Part shown: positions 19,437 to 26,445 of the stretch, in pieces
Layout: each line of letters opens with the position of its first letter
How positions within the stretch are numbered: the stretch's first letter is position 1
NCBI RefSeq assembly: GCF_019599145.1
Contig: NZ_CP080647.1
Coordinates: 7,626,001 to 7,690,000, forward strand
DNA length: 64,000 nucleotides
From: Streptomyces akebiae
Lineage (GTDB): Bacteria > Actinomycetota > Actinomycetes > Streptomycetales > Streptomycetaceae
Direction of reading: 5' to 3'
Translations under genes and position numbers: made by a program
The notes under the pieces: generated by a model
The model's input: the letters and a program-made list of their open reading frames with translations, nothing else
Databases searched by the model: none
Told to the model about the DNA's origin: nothing

Positions 19437-19531
19437 CGCGCAGTTCCCCGCGCCCCTGAAGAGCAGGGGCTGCGCCCCGTGCCTTTCGCCCTGAGGGCCG
19501 GAGGCCCGAAAGAGGCGCGGGGAACTGCGCG
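19437..19531. repeat. Compound inverted repeat after pfkA (GCAGTTCCCCGCGCCCCT family)
   Basis: The left arm 19437-19456 (GCGCAGTTCCCCGCGCCCCT) and the right arm 19513-19531 are inverted copies. The 56-nt interior holds two further small hairpins, around 19462-19478 and 19493-19508. It lies between the convergent pfkA and trpEG genes and probably ends transcription from both sides. The same sequence family appears after glkA and near 38494. Confidence 0.75.
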
Positions 19532-19592
19532 ACCAGCCACCACCCACCCACCCACCCGCACCCGACCCACGACCCCGCACCCCCCGCAGGGC

Positions 19593-21470
19593 CTACACCG
19601 CCCGCAGCGACTGCACCCCCACCACCAACTCACGCACCACACTCACCCCGTCCAGCGTCAGCACCGACTCCGGATGGAACTGCACCCCCGCGAACCCGGC
19701 ACCCCGCAGCGCGTGCACCTCCCCACCCTCACCACGGCTGACCTCGACGCCCCGCGCCGCCAACTCCCCGGCCTCCGCGTCGTCGCAGCGGGCCACGAAA
19801 CTGTTGTAGAACCCCACAGTCTCCGGCCGCCCGAACAGATCGATCTCCGTCTGCGCCCCCTGGTACGGCACCTGCTTCCGCACGATCTCCAGCCCCAACT
19901 CCGCCGCGATCAGCTCGTGCCCGAGACACACCCCGAGCACCCCGTACCGATGCCCCCGCAGCACCTCGGCGGTCAGCGACCGCAGGAACCCCATCTTGGG
20001 GTCGTCCCCGTCCGACGGATTCCCGGGCCCGGGCCCCAGCACCACCACGCCCTCGTGCGCGAGCACGCCCTCCCGCAGCCCCGGCTCGTCATACCGTCGC
20101 ACCGTCACCTCCAGCCCCGACGACCGCAGCAGATGCCCGAGCATCGCCGTGAAGGTGTCCTCGGCGTCGACGACGAGAGCGTGCCCGGTCAGCTCGCCCG
20201 TCCGCTCCCGCATCCGCAGCCAGAACGGCGCCAGCGAGGCCCGCCGCCCGTCCAGCGCGGCCCGCACCCGGGGATCCTCGGCCAGCCCCGGCCGCACCCG
20301 CTCCCGCCCCGGCCGTCCGGGCCGTACCCCCAGCGCCGCCAGCACCCCCGCCGCCTTCGCATGGGTCTCGGCGACCTCGCTCGCGGGGTCCGACCCCCGC
20401 ACCAGCGTGGCCCCCACCGGCACCTTCAGCCGTCCGTCCGCCGCGATGTCGGCCGTACGGATCAGGATCGGCGAGTCCAGCGTCTGCGCACCGCCCGCGT
20501 CACGCCCCAGCAGCGCCAACGCCCCGGCGTAGTACCCGCGCCCCACACCGTCCCGCCCGAGGGGCTCGTACCGCTCGATCACCCGGCAGGCGTTCTGCAC
20601 CGGCGACCCGGTGACCGTCGCCGCGAACATCGTCTCCCTCAGCACCTCCCGCACGTCCAGCGAGGACCGCCCGCGCAGCTCGTACTCGGTGTGCGCCAGA
20701 TGCGCCATCTCCTTCAGCCGGGGCCCGACCACGACCCCGCCCATGTCACCGACCGTGCACATCATCTTGAGCTCCTCGTCGACGACCATCGACAGCTCCT
20801 CGATCTCCTTGCCGTCACCGAGGAAGGCCAGCAGATCCTCCGGGGTGGGGCCCTCGGCCGGATAGCGGTACGTCCCGCTGATCGGGTTCATCACGACCGT
20901 CCCGCCGGACATCCGCACATGCACCTCGGGGCTGGCACCGACGAGGGTGCGCTCCCCGGTGTGCACCACGAACGTCCAGTACGCCCCCCGCTCGCCCTCC
21001 AGCAGCCGCCGGAACAGCGCGAGCGCGTCGGCGCGGGCGAAGCCCGGGACCGTGCCCTCGTACGTCCGCCGGATCACGAAGTTGGCGCCCTCGCCCCGCC
21101 CGATCTCCTCGCGCAGCACCCGGCCGACGATCTCGGCGTACTCCTCGTCGCCCACGTCGAAGCCACCGCCCTCGACCCGGACGTCGTGCGCGGGCAACTG
21201 CGCGAGAGCCCGCTCCAGCGGCAGTTCGTACGACTCCTCCGGCACCAGCACCGACAGGGGCGTCCCGTCGTCGCGGACGTCGAAGCCGCGTTCGCGGATC
21301 TGCCGGAACGGGACGAGCGCCAGCCCCTCGTCGGGGAGGTCGGCGAGACGCTCGTACGTCGTCACCGGGCCGATCAGCAGCTCCACCGTGTCGTGGTCGT
21401 GGAGGCCGGGTGTGCGGCGCCGCAACAAGGCGAACGGGCGGTCGTCGGACAGGAGCCGGGTCAGGTCCAT
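19593..21470 (-). CDS. trpEG: Fused anthranilate synthase (TrpE-TrpG)
   Basis: A 625-residue fusion. Residues 1 to about 420 form a chorismate-binding domain (NPISGTYRYPAEGPTPEDL, FAATVTGSPVQNACRVIERYE, RGYYAGALALLG). From about 430 a class I glutamine amidotransferase follows, with Cys in VLGVCLGHEL and His-Glu in VQFHPESVL. It makes anthranilate from chorismate and glutamine, the first tryptophan-specific step. ATG 21470 is chosen because GAAGAGGA lies 4 nt upstream; a longer frame from 21548 would begin inside the attenuator region. A leader peptide with three Trp codons and a terminator hairpin precede it, so charged tRNA-Trp controls expression. A similar attenuated trpEG is known in S. 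venezuelae. Confidence 0.93.
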   Translation of the reverse strand: MDLTRLLSDDRPFALLRRRTPGLHDHDTVELLIGPVTTYERLADLPDEGLALVPFRQIRERGFDVRDDGTPLSVLVPEESYELPLERALAQLPAHDVRVEGGGFDVGDEEYAEIVGRVLREEIGRGEGANFVIRRTYEGTVPGFARADALALFRRLLEGERGAYWTFVVHTGERTLVGASPEVHVRMSGGTVVMNPISGTYRYPAEGPTPEDLLAFLGDGKEIEELSMVVDEELKMMCTVGDMGGVVVGPRLKEMAHLAHTEYELRGRSSLDVREVLRETMFAATVTGSPVQNACRVIERYEPLGRDGVGRGYYAGALALLGRDAGGAQTLDSPILIRTADIAADGRLKVPVGATLVRGSDPASEVAETHAKAAGVLAALGVRPGRPGRERVRPGLAEDPRVRAALDGRRASLAPFWLRMRERTGELTGHALVVDAEDTFTAMLGHLLRSSGLEVTVRRYDEPGLREGVLAHEGVVVLGPGPGNPSDGDDPKMGFLRSLTAEVLRGHRYGVLGVCLGHELIAAELGLEIVRKQVPYQGAQTEIDLFGRPETVGFYNSFVARCDDAEAGELAARGVEVSRGEGGEVHALRGAGFAGVQFHPESVLTLDGVSVVRELVVGVQSLRAV

Positions 21471-21548
21471 GGGTTCCTCTTCCCTGGGGATCACGGTCGT
21501 CGTGGTGAGTCGTGGTGATCGAGAGGAACGGCCCGGCCCTGGAAACAC

Positions 21549-21575
21549 CGAAGGCCGCCCCTCGGGCGGCCTTCG
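21549..21575 (-). terminator. trp attenuator terminator hairpin
   Basis: CGAAGGCCGCCC (21549-21560) and its exact complement (21564-21575) form a 12-bp stem with a 3-nt loop, 78 bp before the trpEG start and 21 nt after the leader peptide stop. A G/T-rich run follows on the minus strand. Confidence 0.88.
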
Positions 21576-21596
21576 CGAAGTCTTGCGTACGCGCAG

Positions 21597-21653
21597 TCAG
21601 TGGGCCGCCGGATGAGCGGTCCACCACCAGTTCTGGGTCGGGTGCGCGAACAT
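21597..21653 (-). CDS. trpL: trp leader peptide
   Basis: An 18-codon ORF, MFAHPTQNWWWTAHPAAH, with three consecutive Trp codons, followed by the attenuator hairpin and then trpEG. Ribosome stalling at the TGG codons when tRNA-Trp is uncharged would favour readthrough. A TAGGGT hexamer (21661-21666, minus strand) ends 7 nt before the ATG and there is no ribosome site, so the leader mRNA may be leaderless, starting at the ATG itself. Confidence 0.9.
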   Translation of the reverse strand: MFAHPTQNWWWTAHPAAH

Positions 21654-21666
21654 GCGCCGCACCCTA

Positions 21667-21681
21667 CCGGAGAAACTCCGG
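21667..21681. promoter_or_regulatory. Palindrome CCGGAG-AAA-CTCCGG between -35 and -10 of the trpL promoter
   Basis: Six-bp perfect arms with a 3-nt centre lie directly upstream of the putative -10 (TAGGGT, minus strand) of trpL and within 60 bp of the divergent secreted-protein gene. The position suits an operator, but no regulator is known to me for this sequence. Confidence 0.4.
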
Positions 21682-21724
21682 AAACTCACATGATCGACAC
21701 CTGGTGGTCGGCTTAGGATCACGC

Positions 21725-23266
21725 GTGCCACTCATACCGAGAACGCGACCCCTGGCCCTCGTGGCGGCGACGGCCGCCCTGCTCGCCGGGCTGACCGGAC
21801 AACCCGCTTCGGCCGCGGAGGAGCCGACCACCACTCGACTGGCGCTCGCCGGTGACCTGTTCAAGATGACCGACACGAGCACCGCGACGGCCGCGACCAC
21901 CCTCGCCGGTCGGCTGGCCGACGCCGACCTCGACGACGTCGTCACCACCGAGTACACGACGGACTCGGCGGGAGCGGCCGATCCCGGCATGAACCTGGGC
22001 TCGATGCGCGCCTGCGCCGGCGACGAGACCAAGGCGCTGCCGCCGGTGGACCGGAAGATCGCCTGGTGCTGGTCCTCGGCGCTCGGCGACGACACCACGC
22101 CCCGCTGGTGGCCCCAGGGCATGAGCACCACCGGCACCGCCGACGGGGCGGACGGGGCGATCCAGGGCAGGAGCGTCACGGCGGTCGCCTGGCACTACAA
22201 GACCTTCCGGACCGATGCGACGGGCACGGTCGAGCCGGCCGACAAGTGCCGCACCAACAACCTGCTCAGGCTCTCCTTCATCGACCGCGACACACTCAAG
22301 TACCGCCACGTCCTGCTCGTCGAGCCGACCTCCGGCGGCCAGAACTTCAAGTTCGTCACCGGCCACGGCGGCGGCATCGTCTGGTACGCCAACCACCTCT
22401 ACGTCACCGACACCACCGGCGGCATCCGCGTCTTCGACGTCAACAAGCTGAGCAAGGTCGACACCTACGGTTCCGGGCTCAACACCTACGGCGTCGACAG
22501 CGTCTCCGGCCGGTCGAGCGCCTGCGGCCACCCGTACGTCCTGCCGCAGACCCACTACTACAAGCAGGCCTCCCCGCCGCCCTCCGGCGGCTGCGACAGC
22601 GACGCCGTCGACGGGACCCCCGACCCCGACTCGCTCTGCTACTCCTGGCTCTCCCTCGACAAGAGCGGCGGCAGCCCGTACAAGCTGGTCGCCGGTGAGT
22701 GGTACGGCGGCGCCGCGGGCGCCCGGATCGTGCGCTACCAGCTCAATCCGACCAGCGCCTCGACCTATCCGGGACTGCTGAACATGTCCGGCGGCAAGAC
22801 GGTGATCCAGGACGCGTACGCGGCGACCCGCTATGTCGGGCTGCAGGGCGGCATGACCTGGACCGACGACACCGGGCTGCTGAACTTCGCCTTCCACAAG
22901 GGCTGCGCCCTCCAGCCCGCCGTGTTCTCCCGCACCTGGGTGGGCGACACCCGCGCCCCGACGGCCTGCAACGTCACGGTCGGCGGCCTGCCCCACGCGA
23001 GCGGCAACTGGGCGGTCGGCACCCCCCAGGCCCTGAGCCACTGGCCGAGGCTCGGCACGGCACGCGTGGACGAGCTGTGGGGGCTCACGGAACACATCTG
23101 CGCCGGCACCGCCCTGCGGGCGAGCTTCCCGTACGAGTTCGAGGCCGTGGAGGAGGCCGACGAGCGGCGGAACGCCTGCGACGGCTACCGGGGCGAGGCC
23201 GACCTCTCCCTGCGCACGGTCTTCGCCGTCGGCTTCGACGACCCGGCGGTCATGGGGCTCCACTGA
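21725..23266 (+). CDS. Secreted Cys-rich protein, unknown function
   Basis: A 513-residue precursor. The Sec signal has a basic start, a hydrophobic core (LALVAATAALLAGLTG) and ASA-A cleavage near residue 33. The mature part is rich in Trp, Tyr, Gly and Cys (about ten Cys), with strand-turn segments such as GGGIVWYANHLYVTDTTGGI and VFDVNKL that suggest a beta-propeller-like fold. I recognise no catalytic motif. GTG 21725 follows a TAGGAT hexamer by 5 nt, so the transcript may be leaderless. It diverges from trpL and ends in a strong hairpin before aroH. It lies between two aromatic amino acid genes, but nothing in it suggests that pathway. Confidence 0.72.
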   Translation: MPLIPRTRPLALVAATAALLAGLTGQPASAAEEPTTTRLALAGDLFKMTDTSTATAATTLAGRLADADLDDVVTTEYTTDSAGAADPGMNLGSMRACAGDETKALPPVDRKIAWCWSSALGDDTTPRWWPQGMSTTGTADGADGAIQGRSVTAVAWHYKTFRTDATGTVEPADKCRTNNLLRLSFIDRDTLKYRHVLLVEPTSGGQNFKFVTGHGGGIVWYANHLYVTDTTGGIRVFDVNKLSKVDTYGSGLNTYGVDSVSGRSSACGHPYVLPQTHYYKQASPPPSGGCDSDAVDGTPDPDSLCYSWLSLDKSGGSPYKLVAGEWYGGAAGARIVRYQLNPTSASTYPGLLNMSGGKTVIQDAYAATRYVGLQGGMTWTDDTGLLNFAFHKGCALQPAVFSRTWVGDTRAPTACNVTVGGLPHASGNWAVGTPQALSHWPRLGTARVDELWGLTEHICAGTALRASFPYEFEAVEEADERRNACDGYRGEADLSLRTVFAVGFDDPAVMGLH

Positions 23267-23286
23267 GGCGCCCTCGACGCACCCGA

Positions 23287-23313
23287 GGACCCCGCTCCGA
23301 TCGAGCGGGGTCC
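23287..23313 (+). terminator. Hairpin terminator after the secreted-protein gene
   Basis: GGACCCCGCTC (23287-23297) and its exact complement (23303-23313) form an 11-bp stem with a 5-nt loop, starting 20 bp past the stop. Confidence 0.85.
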
Positions 23314-23370
23314 GTCTCACTTGATGAGCACGGGGATGGACGCCCGACATGACCCCGTAATGTGGACGTC

Positions 23371-24720
23371 GTGACCGTGAACGCTAAGTCCAGCGCGAGC
23401 GCTGGCAACACCTGGCGAGACCTGCCCGCGGCGCAGCAGCCCGAGTACCCCGACACCGAGGCTCTGCGCGCAGTCGTTGCGGAGCTCGAGTCGTATCCGC
23501 CGCTCGTCTTCGCGGGCGAGTGCGACCAGCTGCGCGCCCGGATGGCGTCCGTCGCCAAGGGAGAGGCGTTCCTCCTCCAGGGCGGCGACTGCGCCGAGGC
23601 CTTCGACGCCGTGTCGGCCGACCACATCCGCAACAAGCTGAAGACGCTGCTCCAGATGGGCGCGGTCCTCACGTACGCGGCCTCCGTGCCGGTCGTGAAG
23701 GTCGGCCGGATCGCCGGGCAGTACTCCAAGCCCCGTTCCAAGGGCACCGAGACCCGTGACGGCGTGACCCTGCCGACGTACCGCGGCGACTCGGTCAACG
23801 GCTTCGACTTCAACGAGGCCGCCCGGGTCCCGGACCCCGAGCGCCTGAAGCGGATGTACCACGCCTCCGCCTCCACGCTCAACCTGGTGCGCGCCTTCAC
23901 CACCGGCGGCTACGCCGACCTGCGCCAGGTGCACGCCTGGAACCAGGACTTCGTGAAGTCGTCCCCGTCCGGCCAGCGCTACGAGCAGCTCGCCCGCGAG
24001 ATCGACAACGCGCTGAACTTCATGCACGCCTGCGGGGCCGACCCGGAGGAGTTCCGCACCGTCGAGTTCTTCTCCTCGCACGAGGCGCTGCTGCTCGACT
24101 ACGAGTCGGCGCTCACCCGCGTGGACTCGCGCACGGGCCAGCTGTACGACGTCTCGGCGCACATGGTGTGGATCGGTGAGCGCACCCGGCAGCTGGACCA
24201 CGCGCACATCGAGTTCGCCTCGCAGATCCGCAACCCGATCGGCATCAAGCTCGGCCCGACGACCACGGCCGAGGACGCGCTGCGGTACATCGAGCGCCTC
24301 GACCCGGACCGCGAGCCCGGCCGGCTCACCTTCATCGTGCGCATGGGCGCGGACAAGGTCCGTGACAAGCTGCCCGAGCTGGTGGAGAAGGTCACCGCCT
24401 CCGGTGCGACCGTGGCCTGGGTGAGCGACCCGATGCACGGCAACACCTTCGAGGCGGCCTCCGGCCACAAGACCCGCCGCTTCGACGACGTGCTCGACGA
24501 GGTCAAGGGCTTCTTCGAGGTCCACAAGGGCCTCGGCACCCACCCGGGCGGCATCCACGTGGAGCTCACCGGCGACGACGTCACCGAGTGCGTGGGCGGC
24601 GGCGACGAGATCTTCGTCGACGACCTGCACCAGCGCTACGAGACGGCCTGCGACCCGCGGCTCAACCGCAGCCAGTCGCTGGACCTGGCGTTCCTGGTCG
24701 CGGAGCTGTACCGGGACTAG
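23371..24720 (+). CDS. aroH: 3-deoxy-7-phosphoheptulonate (DAHP) synthase, class II
   Basis: A 449-residue plant-type DAHP synthase, first enzyme of the shikimate pathway (phosphoenolpyruvate plus erythrose 4-phosphate). Family landmarks are FLLQGGDCAEAF (metal Cys), KVGRIAGQYSKPRS, SHEALLLDYE, GERTRQLD, NPIGIKLGP, WVSDPMHGNT and GGIHVELTGDDVTEC (metal Glu). GTG 23371 (MTVNAKSS) is preferred: a TAATGT hexamer ends 7 nt upstream, which suits a leaderless message; GTG 23362 is an alternative. A strong terminator follows. Proximity to trpEG puts the entry and branch points of aromatic synthesis within 5 kb. Confidence 0.95.
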   Translation: MTVNAKSSASAGNTWRDLPAAQQPEYPDTEALRAVVAELESYPPLVFAGECDQLRARMASVAKGEAFLLQGGDCAEAFDAVSADHIRNKLKTLLQMGAVLTYAASVPVVKVGRIAGQYSKPRSKGTETRDGVTLPTYRGDSVNGFDFNEAARVPDPERLKRMYHASASTLNLVRAFTTGGYADLRQVHAWNQDFVKSSPSGQRYEQLAREIDNALNFMHACGADPEEFRTVEFFSSHEALLLDYESALTRVDSRTGQLYDVSAHMVWIGERTRQLDHAHIEFASQIRNPIGIKLGPTTTAEDALRYIERLDPDREPGRLTFIVRMGADKVRDKLPELVEKVTASGATVAWVSDPMHGNTFEAASGHKTRRFDDVLDEVKGFFEVHKGLGTHPGGIHVELTGDDVTECVGGGDEIFVDDLHQRYETACDPRLNRSQSLDLAFLVAELYRD

Positions 24721-24743
24721 CGACGCCGTGACAACGCAGTGCA

Positions 24744-24777
24744 GTGGGGCCCGGATCACATACGATCCGGGCCCCAC
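24744..24777 (+). terminator. aroH terminator
   Basis: GTGGGGCCCGGATC (24744-24757) and its exact complement (24764-24777) form a 14-bp stem with a 6-nt loop, followed by a short T run (24783-24786). Confidence 0.92.
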
Positions 24778-24810
24778 TCCACTTTTGCGGTTCCGGCATG
24801 CCGGGTAAGG

Positions 24811-24829
24811 TTAGGTTAGCCTCACCGAT
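24811..24829. promoter_or_regulatory. Iron box (IdeR/DmdR1-type) upstream of bfd
   Basis: TTAGGTTAGCCTCACCGAT matches the first 16 positions of the DmdR/IdeR iron-box type TTAGGTTAGSCTCACCTAA and sits 46 bp before the bfd start, overlapping the likely -10. Fe2+-bound DmdR1 would repress bfd under iron sufficiency (inference from known regulons). Confidence 0.78.
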
Positions 24830-24874
24830 CATCGGGATGGCGTCACCTATCGATCCCGGCGGGAGGTGAACCGC

Positions 24875-25099
24875 GTGTTCGTCTGCAGTTGCTTCGGCAT
24901 CACCGAGCAGCAGGTCAAGAAACATGCGGCGGACGGCGCCTGCACCCCTCGCCAGATCGCGTCCGCCTGCAAGGCGGGTACGGACTGCGGCTCGTGCGTC
25001 CGGCGGATCCAGGCGATCCTCGGCAGGGGCGCGTGCCCGCGCCGTGAGTCGGCCGACCAGGGCGAGTCGGTCTTCACCGAGCTCGAGGAAGCGGCCTGA
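24875..25099 (+). CDS. bfd: Bacterioferritin-associated ferredoxin
   Basis: A 74-residue [2Fe-2S] protein. The cluster ligands are Cys4 and Cys6 (MFVCSCFG) and Cys38/Cys41 (TDCGSC), the Bfd pattern. It reduces ferric iron stored in bacterioferritin to release Fe2+ when iron is scarce. GTG 24875 is chosen because GGGAGG lies 8 nt upstream; an earlier GTG (24866) overlaps that ribosome site. It is convergent with its partner gene bfr, stops 25 bp apart, and has an iron box in its promoter. Confidence 0.92.
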   Translation: MFVCSCFGITEQQVKKHAADGACTPRQIASACKAGTDCGSCVRRIQAILGRGACPRRESADQGESVFTELEEAA

Positions 25100-25124
25100 C
25101 CCGGCCCTCGGGGTGTTCCCCGGC

Positions 25125-25604
25125 TCAGCTCTCGGGCTGCTCGATCAGCTGCGCGATGTAGAGCGCCTCACCGAGCTTCTCCAGCAGTTCCAGCTGGGTG
25201 TCGAGGTAGTCGATGTGGTGCTCCTCGTCCTCGAGGATCGACTCGAAGATGTTCGCGGAGGTGATGTCGCCCTTGTTGCGCATCACCTCGATACCGCGCT
25301 TGAGGCGGTCGATCGCCTCGACCTCGATCTGCCGGTCGGCCTCGAACATCTCCTTGACCGTCTGGCCCACCCGGACGTGGAACAGCCGCTGGTAGTTCGG
25401 CAGCCCGTCCAGGAACAGGATCCGGTCGGTGAGCACCTCCGCATGCTTCATCTCGTCGAACGACTCGTGCCGCGTGTACTTCGCGAGCTTCGTCCAGCCG
25501 AAGTTCTCCTGCATCTTGGCGTGCAGGAAGTACTGGTTGATCGCGGTGAGCTCAGCGGTCAGCTGCTCGTTGAGGAATTCGATGACCTCGGGGTCGCCCT
25601 GCAT
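25125..25604 (-). CDS. bfr: Bacterioferritin
   Basis: A 159-residue four-helix ferritin storing iron in a haem-containing 24-mer. The ferroxidase ligands are Glu18 (LTAELTAINQYF), Glu51 and His54 (ESFDEMKHAEVL), Glu94 (RQIEVEAIDR), and Glu127 and His130 (ILEDEEHHIDYL). Met52 is the haem axial ligand. ATG 25604 has GGAAGGA upstream; a longer frame adds 18 unlikely residues. Its upstream region carries two 15-bp direct repeats (25679-25712). Bfd, which unloads it, is convergent. Confidence 0.95.
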   Translation of the reverse strand: MQGDPEVIEFLNEQLTAELTAINQYFLHAKMQENFGWTKLAKYTRHESFDEMKHAEVLTDRILFLDGLPNYQRLFHVRVGQTVKEMFEADRQIEVEAIDRLKRGIEVMRNKGDITSANIFESILEDEEHHIDYLDTQLELLEKLGEALYIAQLIEQPES

Positions 25605-25678
25605 CGCAGAGGCTCCTTCCAAGCGGGGAACTGGGAGGTTGCGCCGCGATGATTGCACCGCTGTCGAAGATCGTCCAG

Positions 25679-25712
25679 TAAGTGCAAGCTTAGTAAGTAA
25701 GTGCAGCCTTAG
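25679..25712. promoter_or_regulatory. Two direct repeats TAAGTGCARSCTTAG in the bfr / Moco-oxidoreductase divergent region
   Basis: TAAGTGCAAGCTTAG (25679-25693) and TAAGTGCAGCCTTAG (25698-25712) are 19 bp apart, close to two helical turns, and each has TAAG/CTTA inverted ends. They look like a double operator about 75-105 bp before the bfr start. They do not match the iron-box consensus. Confidence 0.5.
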
Positions 25713-25778
25713 TTCTAAATGTCCGGGTCGGGTGGACCCTGGTCATGTGCACCACTCAGGGTCTGTCAGGATGGAGTC

Positions 25779-26426
25779 ATGGGTCAGCCGGTGGAACGCG
25801 AATCAGGAGATCGCGCATCTGAGAACGCGGCGTCGTCGCAGCTTCCCCCGGGACAGCGGCTCCAGCGCGGCTGGCCGGTCACCCACTACGGGCCCGTCCC
25901 CAAGTTCCGTCTCGAGCGCTGGGACTTCCGGGTCTTCGGCGCCACCGCCGACGGCGAGAAGCACGCCTGGACCCACGACGAGTTCACCGCCCTGCCGTAC
26001 GCCTCGGTCGTGGCCGACCTGCACTGCGTGACGAAGTTCAGCATGGTCGGCGCCGAGTGGGGAGGCATTCCGGCCCGGACGATCCTGGACACCGCGCCGC
26101 CCGCCGCCGAGGTCACCCATGTGATGGTGTGGGCGGAGTACGGCTTCAGTTCCAACCTCCGCCTCGCCGACTTCGCCGACGACCGCACGATCTTCGCCAC
26201 CCACAAGGACGGCGAGCTCCTCACCGCCGAGCACGGCTTCCCCCTGCGTCTCGTCGTACCCCACCTCTACGCCTGGAAGGGCCCCAAGTGGGTCCGCGGC
26301 ATCGAGTACATGACCGCCGACCGCCGCGGCTTCTGGGAGGAGCGCGGCTACCACAACATCGGCGACCCCTGGCAGGAGCAGCGTTACTCCTACCAGGAGG
26401 AACCGGGGGACGGGCCCGAGCTCTGA
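25779..26426 (+). CDS. Sulfite oxidase-like molybdopterin oxidoreductase
   Basis: A 215-residue single-domain protein of the sulfite oxidase / MsrP superfamily. Cys83 in VADLHCVTKFS is the expected molybdenum ligand, followed by GAEWGGIPARTILD, HVMVWAEYGFSSNLRL and PHLYAWKGPKWVRGIEY. No signal peptide is seen, unlike periplasmic MsrP, so it acts in the cytoplasm. The dimerisation domain of true sulfite oxidases is absent. ATG 25779 has GGATGGAG just upstream. It shares its upstream region with bfr. The substrate is unknown. Confidence 0.82.
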   Translation: MGQPVERESGDRASENAASSQLPPGQRLQRGWPVTHYGPVPKFRLERWDFRVFGATADGEKHAWTHDEFTALPYASVVADLHCVTKFSMVGAEWGGIPARTILDTAPPAAEVTHVMVWAEYGFSSNLRLADFADDRTIFATHKDGELLTAEHGFPLRLVVPHLYAWKGPKWVRGIEYMTADRRGFWEERGYHNIGDPWQEQRYSYQEEPGDGPEL

Positions 26427-26445
26427 CGGTCCGCGAGGGGGGGCG

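Noticed and set aside
25605..25778. Second iron box upstream of bfr
   Set aside because: The TAAGTGCARSCTTAG repeats do not match TTAGGTTAGSCTCACCTAA at the key positions; they are reported as an unidentified operator.
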